From NCBI GenBank assembly GCA_964655115.1, contig CAZZKM010000036.1:1-8458 (forward strand): a DNA stretch of 8,458 nt, given 5' to 3'. How positions within the stretch are numbered: the stretch's first letter is position 1; every line of letters begins with the position of its first letter. The position numbers and the translations under genes were made by a program. Of this stretch, positions 5,953 to 8,458 are shown one piece after another. This stretch comes from ATZT02 sp964655115. Lineage in GTDB: Bacteria > Actinomycetota > Actinomycetes > S36-B12 > UBA5976. The notes beneath the pieces are model-generated. The model worked only from the letters and a program-made list of their open reading frames with translations, was not told where the DNA came from and made no database searches.

Positions 5953-6938
5953 GAATTTCTTTTAGTTAACCAATCGGCAAATTGAACTAATGCATCTTTT
6001 GCGGCCCCTTGTGGAACTAAATCTAAAGATGACATTGCTTGATCGATCAAACTTTCTAAATGCAATGTTGCCACATCAAATCCACCAAGTTCGGCGACTT
6101 TATTTATGGTTTCTTCTATTGCTGTTGGGTTATTTTTTACTTTTACTAATAAATCTTTTAAGGATGAAGTTTTATCAACAGAAAGAGCAGATAAAACTGG
6201 AAGTGTATGAATTCCTTCCACAAGATCTTTTCCTATCATCTTTCCTGATTTAGAAGAATCACCTTTTAAATCTAAAATGTCATCAGAAATTTGAAATGCT
6301 AATCCGATATTTTTCGCATAATTTGTAAGCGCTGCCGAGACAATGTCATCTGCACCGGCAACGTAAGCACCGAGTGAAGCCGAAGTCTCAATTAATGAAC
6401 CTGTTTTTTGCTTTAAAACTTCTAAATAATGTTTTATCGGATCTGAGTTTCCTGCACCTCTTGCTTCGCGAATTTGTCCTTCACACAAAACAGAAAGTGT
6501 GTCAGCAAGAGTTGTCACAACATGCGGACCTAATTCTGCAGCAATTGCAGATGCTCTGGAAAAAAGAAAATCACCAGCAAGAATTGCATTTGTATTTCCA
6601 TATTTTGCATTGGCTGATTCAACACCTCTTCGTAGAGCAGCCTCATCCATTACGTCATCGTGATACAAAGTGGCCACATGAATAAATTCGATAGCTGCTG
6701 CAACTTTTGCTAATCGATCAATATCAGGTTTTCCAAATTGACCAGAAAGAAAAACTAAAACTGGTCTTATTCTTTTGCCACCTGCTAAAAGTAAATGTTG
6801 TGAAATTTCAGTTAAAGGGTTAAAAGGAGAAGCTGATTCTATTTCTAAGAATTCTTCAGTTCTTTTAATACCTTTAGCTAGATATTCTTGAAGATTTTGA
6901 TCAGTTATTGCTAATTCTGGGACGTTTACTTTACTCAT
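5949..6938 (-). CDS. Long-chain polyprenyl diphosphate synthase
   Basis: This is a trans-isoprenyl diphosphate synthase (IspB/HepT/GrcC-like) that extends an allylic diphosphate with isopentenyl diphosphate, probably to make the menaquinone side chain. The 329-residue protein has GGKRIRP at 53-59, the first Asp-rich motif DDVMD at 94-98, the KTGSL segment at 178-182, the second Asp-rich motif DDILD at 219-223, and GKDLVEG at 236-242. Residues just before the first Asp motif are small (A89, T90) rather than bulky aromatics, which favours long products over farnesyl or geranylgeranyl diphosphate; the exact length cannot be read. The ATG at 6938 overlaps the nuoN stop as ATGA, and no strong Shine-Dalgarno site precedes it, so translation is probably coupled to nuoN. 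Following nuoN directly fits a role in quinone supply for complex I. The stop overlaps that of convergent rarD. Confidence 0.93.
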   Translation of the reverse strand: MSKVNVPELAITDQNLQEYLAKGIKRTEEFLEIESASPFNPLTEISQHLLLAGGKRIRPVLVFLSGQFGKPDIDRLAKVAAAIEFIHVATLYHDDVMDEAALRRGVESANAKYGNTNAILAGDFLFSRASAIAAELGPHVVTTLADTLSVLCEGQIREARGAGNSDPIKHYLEVLKQKTGSLIETSASLGAYVAGADDIVSAALTNYAKNIGLAFQISDDILDLKGDSSKSGKMIGKDLVEGIHTLPVLSALSVDKTSSLKDLLVKVKNNPTAIEETINKVAELGGFDVATLHLESLIDQAMSSLDLVPQGAAKDALVQFADWLTKRNS

Positions 6939-8458
6939 CTTAAAAACACTGACGTAGAACTAATTAAGTTGATTACAAATTGAGGGAATAAACCGATAAT
7001 TAAAGTCATAACAGCACCCACGGTGATTGCAATTGTTGTGAAAATACTTGGAATGGAAATAAAAGGACCATCTGGAATTGGTTCTGAGAAAAACATCAAG
7101 ATAATTACCCTCACATAAAAGACTGCTGCAATAACACTTGCTACTACACCTACCAGAACTAAAGCAGTGGCGCCACCTGAAATAGCGGCTGTGAAAACTC
7201 CAAACTTTGCAGTAAAGCCACTCGTTAATGGAATTCCTGCAAAAGAAAGCATAAACAAAGACATTAAACCTGCAACTAAGGGAGATTTTTTACCAATACC
7301 TTTCCATCTAATTAAGGTTGAACTTTCCCCTGCTTGTTCTCTAATCACAGTCAAAAGTGCAAAGGCTCCAATAGTTGAAAAAACGTAAGCAATTAAATAA
7401 AGCAAAACTGCTGCGATTGATGTTCTATTTGTTCCTGAAAAACCAACGAGAATAAATCCGCCATTTGCAATCGATGAATAAGCAAGCATTCTCTTAAAAT
7501 CAGATTGAGATAAAGCAATGACACTTCCTACAATCATTGTTAATCCAGCAACTATCCAAATCAGTGGTCGCCAATCCCAAACTAATGCACCAAATGCAAC
7601 GTAGAAGACCCTTAATAATCCGCCAAATGCCGCTACTTTTACAGCTGCTGCCATAAAAGAAGTAACGGGCGTTGGAGAACCTGTGTAAACATCTGGAACC
7701 CATTGATGGAATGGAACTGCGCCAACTTTAAATAACATACCTACTGCTACCAATGCAATAGCCGCACTTAATAAACCTGGTGAATTATTTGCAGCACTTA
7801 TGCCATTTGAAATTTGACCAAATTGAATAGAACCAGTGTAAGCATATGTAAGAGCACTTCCAAATAACAAGATTGCACTAGCAAGTGCACCTAATAGAAA
7901 ATATTTTAATGCTGCTTCTTGACTTAATAATCTTCTTCGTCTTGCAAGACCTGCCAAAAGATAAAGTGGCAAACTCATAACTTCTAATGCAACAAATAAA
8001 ACTAATAAATCATTTGCTGTAACAAATAAAAGCATTCCCGCAATTGCAAATGAAGTTAAAGGCCAAATTTCTGTTTGAGTCCAACCAAGTTTGGTTAACA
8101 TTTTTTCTTCTTGCCCTCCAGGAAGAGTAGAAGCACGCGGAGCAAATGCATCACCTAGTGGATCAAGTTTTGACTCTGCAAAAAGTAAAGCACTTAATAA
8201 AGCAGCTATTAAAATTGTTCCTTGCAAAATCCAGCCAGGACCATCTAATGCAACTGTGCCACTTGCAGCAAGTGCGCGACCTTCAGGACCAGATTGCAAA
8301 ATGACAGCAAATAAAGCAAGTATCAAAGAAGAAAAAGTAATTATTAAATGAGTAAATCTTCTTTTTTCAATCGATACAAAAGCTTCAACAATTACTCCAA
8401 TACAAGCTGCTGCAAACATAATCAAGATTGGAGACAATAAAGCATACTCAAAATTAGG
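6935..8458 (-). CDS. nuoN: NADH-quinone oxidoreductase subunit N (5' end cut by window)
   Basis: NuoN is an antiporter-like membrane subunit of complex I that takes part in proton pumping when NADH reduces (mena)quinone. Visible are 507 residues, about 13-14 hydrophobic helices. Counting from the first codon at the window edge, key charged residues are E159 (LEVMSLPLY), K185 (ALKYF), K244 (LFKVGAVPFHQWVPDVYTG), K274 (AAVKVAAF) and K418 (FTAKF). These match the conserved Glu/Lys of the proton path. A long loop at about 95-132, rich in Pro, Gly and charges, and the RRRR segment near 173-176 are features I associate with actinobacterial NuoN. The frame is open to the edge: the residues before the first in-frame TTG (8437) read PNFEYALL, resembling the family's IEY-x-x-L-x-P N-terminus, so the true start lies beyond 8458. 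It is probably the last nuo gene, coupled by ATGA to the polyprenyl synthase. Confidence 0.95.
   Translation of the reverse strand, partial: PNFEYALLSPILIMFAAACIGVIVEAFVSIEKRRFTHLIITFSSLILALFAVILQSGPEGRALAASGTVALDGPGWILQGTILIAALLSALLFAESKLDPLGDAFAPRASTLPGGQEEKMLTKLGWTQTEIWPLTSFAIAGMLLFVTANDLLVLFVALEVMSLPLYLLAGLARRRRLLSQEAALKYFLLGALASAILLFGSALTYAYTGSIQFGQISNGISAANNSPGLLSAAIALVAVGMLFKVGAVPFHQWVPDVYTGSPTPVTSFMAAAVKVAAFGGLLRVFYVAFGALVWDWRPLIWIVAGLTMIVGSVIALSQSDFKRMLAYSSIANGGFILVGFSGTNRTSIAAVLLYLIAYVFSTIGAFALLTVIREQAGESSTLIRWKGIGKKSPLVAGLMSLFMLSFAGIPLTSGFTAKFGVFTAAISGGATALVLVGVVASVIAAVFYVRVIILMFFSEPIPDGPFISIPSIFTTIAITVGAVMTLIIGLFPQFVINLISSTSVFLR

Noticed and set aside
6374..6685. 103-codon Leu/Gln/His-rich frame opposite the polyprenyl synthase gene
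   Set aside because: The composition is what the antisense of an AT-rich gene gives. The synthase with both Asp-rich motifs is on the other strand.
7500..7703. 67-codon minus-strand frame inside nuoN in another frame
   Set aside because: It is covered by conserved NuoN sequence, including a catalytic-helix lysine region, and has no independent start signal.
1..8458. Mobile element, CRISPR array, toxin-antitoxin or phage defence genes
   Set aside because: No transposase, integrase, repeat-spacer pattern or defence-type domain was seen. All supported genes belong to housekeeping or common metal-efflux families.

Overview
The window looks like a piece of a small, low-GC actinobacterial (Actinomycetota) chromosome. 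Nine 60-base lines counted by hand average about one third G+C (range 25-43%). Three things point to Actinomycetota despite the low GC. The NuoN has the long loop and Arg-rich segment I associate with actinobacterial NuoN. nuoN is followed directly by a long-chain polyprenyl diphosphate synthase gene. The tRNA-Tyr closely resembles the actinobacterial form. Very tight packing (8-nt and 4-nt overlaps, stop codons that abut or overlap) fits a streamlined free-living lineage such as the freshwater Nanopelagicales (acI) or a relative. That placement is inferred and was not tested by any search.

Layout, left to right. Positions 20-1445 (+): an SDR-family oxidoreductase overlaps yajQ by 8 nt. Positions 1446-3839 (-): a copper-efflux pair, copZ (metallochaperone) then copA (Cu+-exporting P1B ATPase), running toward yajQ so that the two stop codons abut. 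Positions 3903-3988 (-): tRNA-Tyr(GUA) with encoded CCA. Positions 4032-4895 (-): htpX, a membrane zinc protease. Positions 4896-5052: a divergent control region. Positions 5053-5952 (+): rarD, an EamA-type permease. Positions 5949-6938 (-): long-chain polyprenyl diphosphate synthase, whose stop codon overlaps that of rarD. Positions 6935-8458 (-): nuoN, overlapping the synthase gene by 4 nt (ATGA) and running off the right edge, so its N-terminus is missing.

How the genes fit together. NuoN is a proton-pumping membrane subunit of complex I, and the coupled synthase probably makes the isoprenoid tail of the menaquinone that complex I reduces. CopZ would hand Cu+ to CopA for export. HtpX degrades damaged membrane proteins. 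YajQ, RarD and the SDR have only general roles assigned from their families.

I looked for an undescribed system and did not find one. All seven complete protein genes and the partial one fall in known families, and there is no mobile element, CRISPR array, toxin-antitoxin pair or phage gene. The points worth a second look concern gene boundaries, the two tail-to-tail junctions without terminators, the missing copper regulator, and small repeats in the rarD/htpX divergent region.
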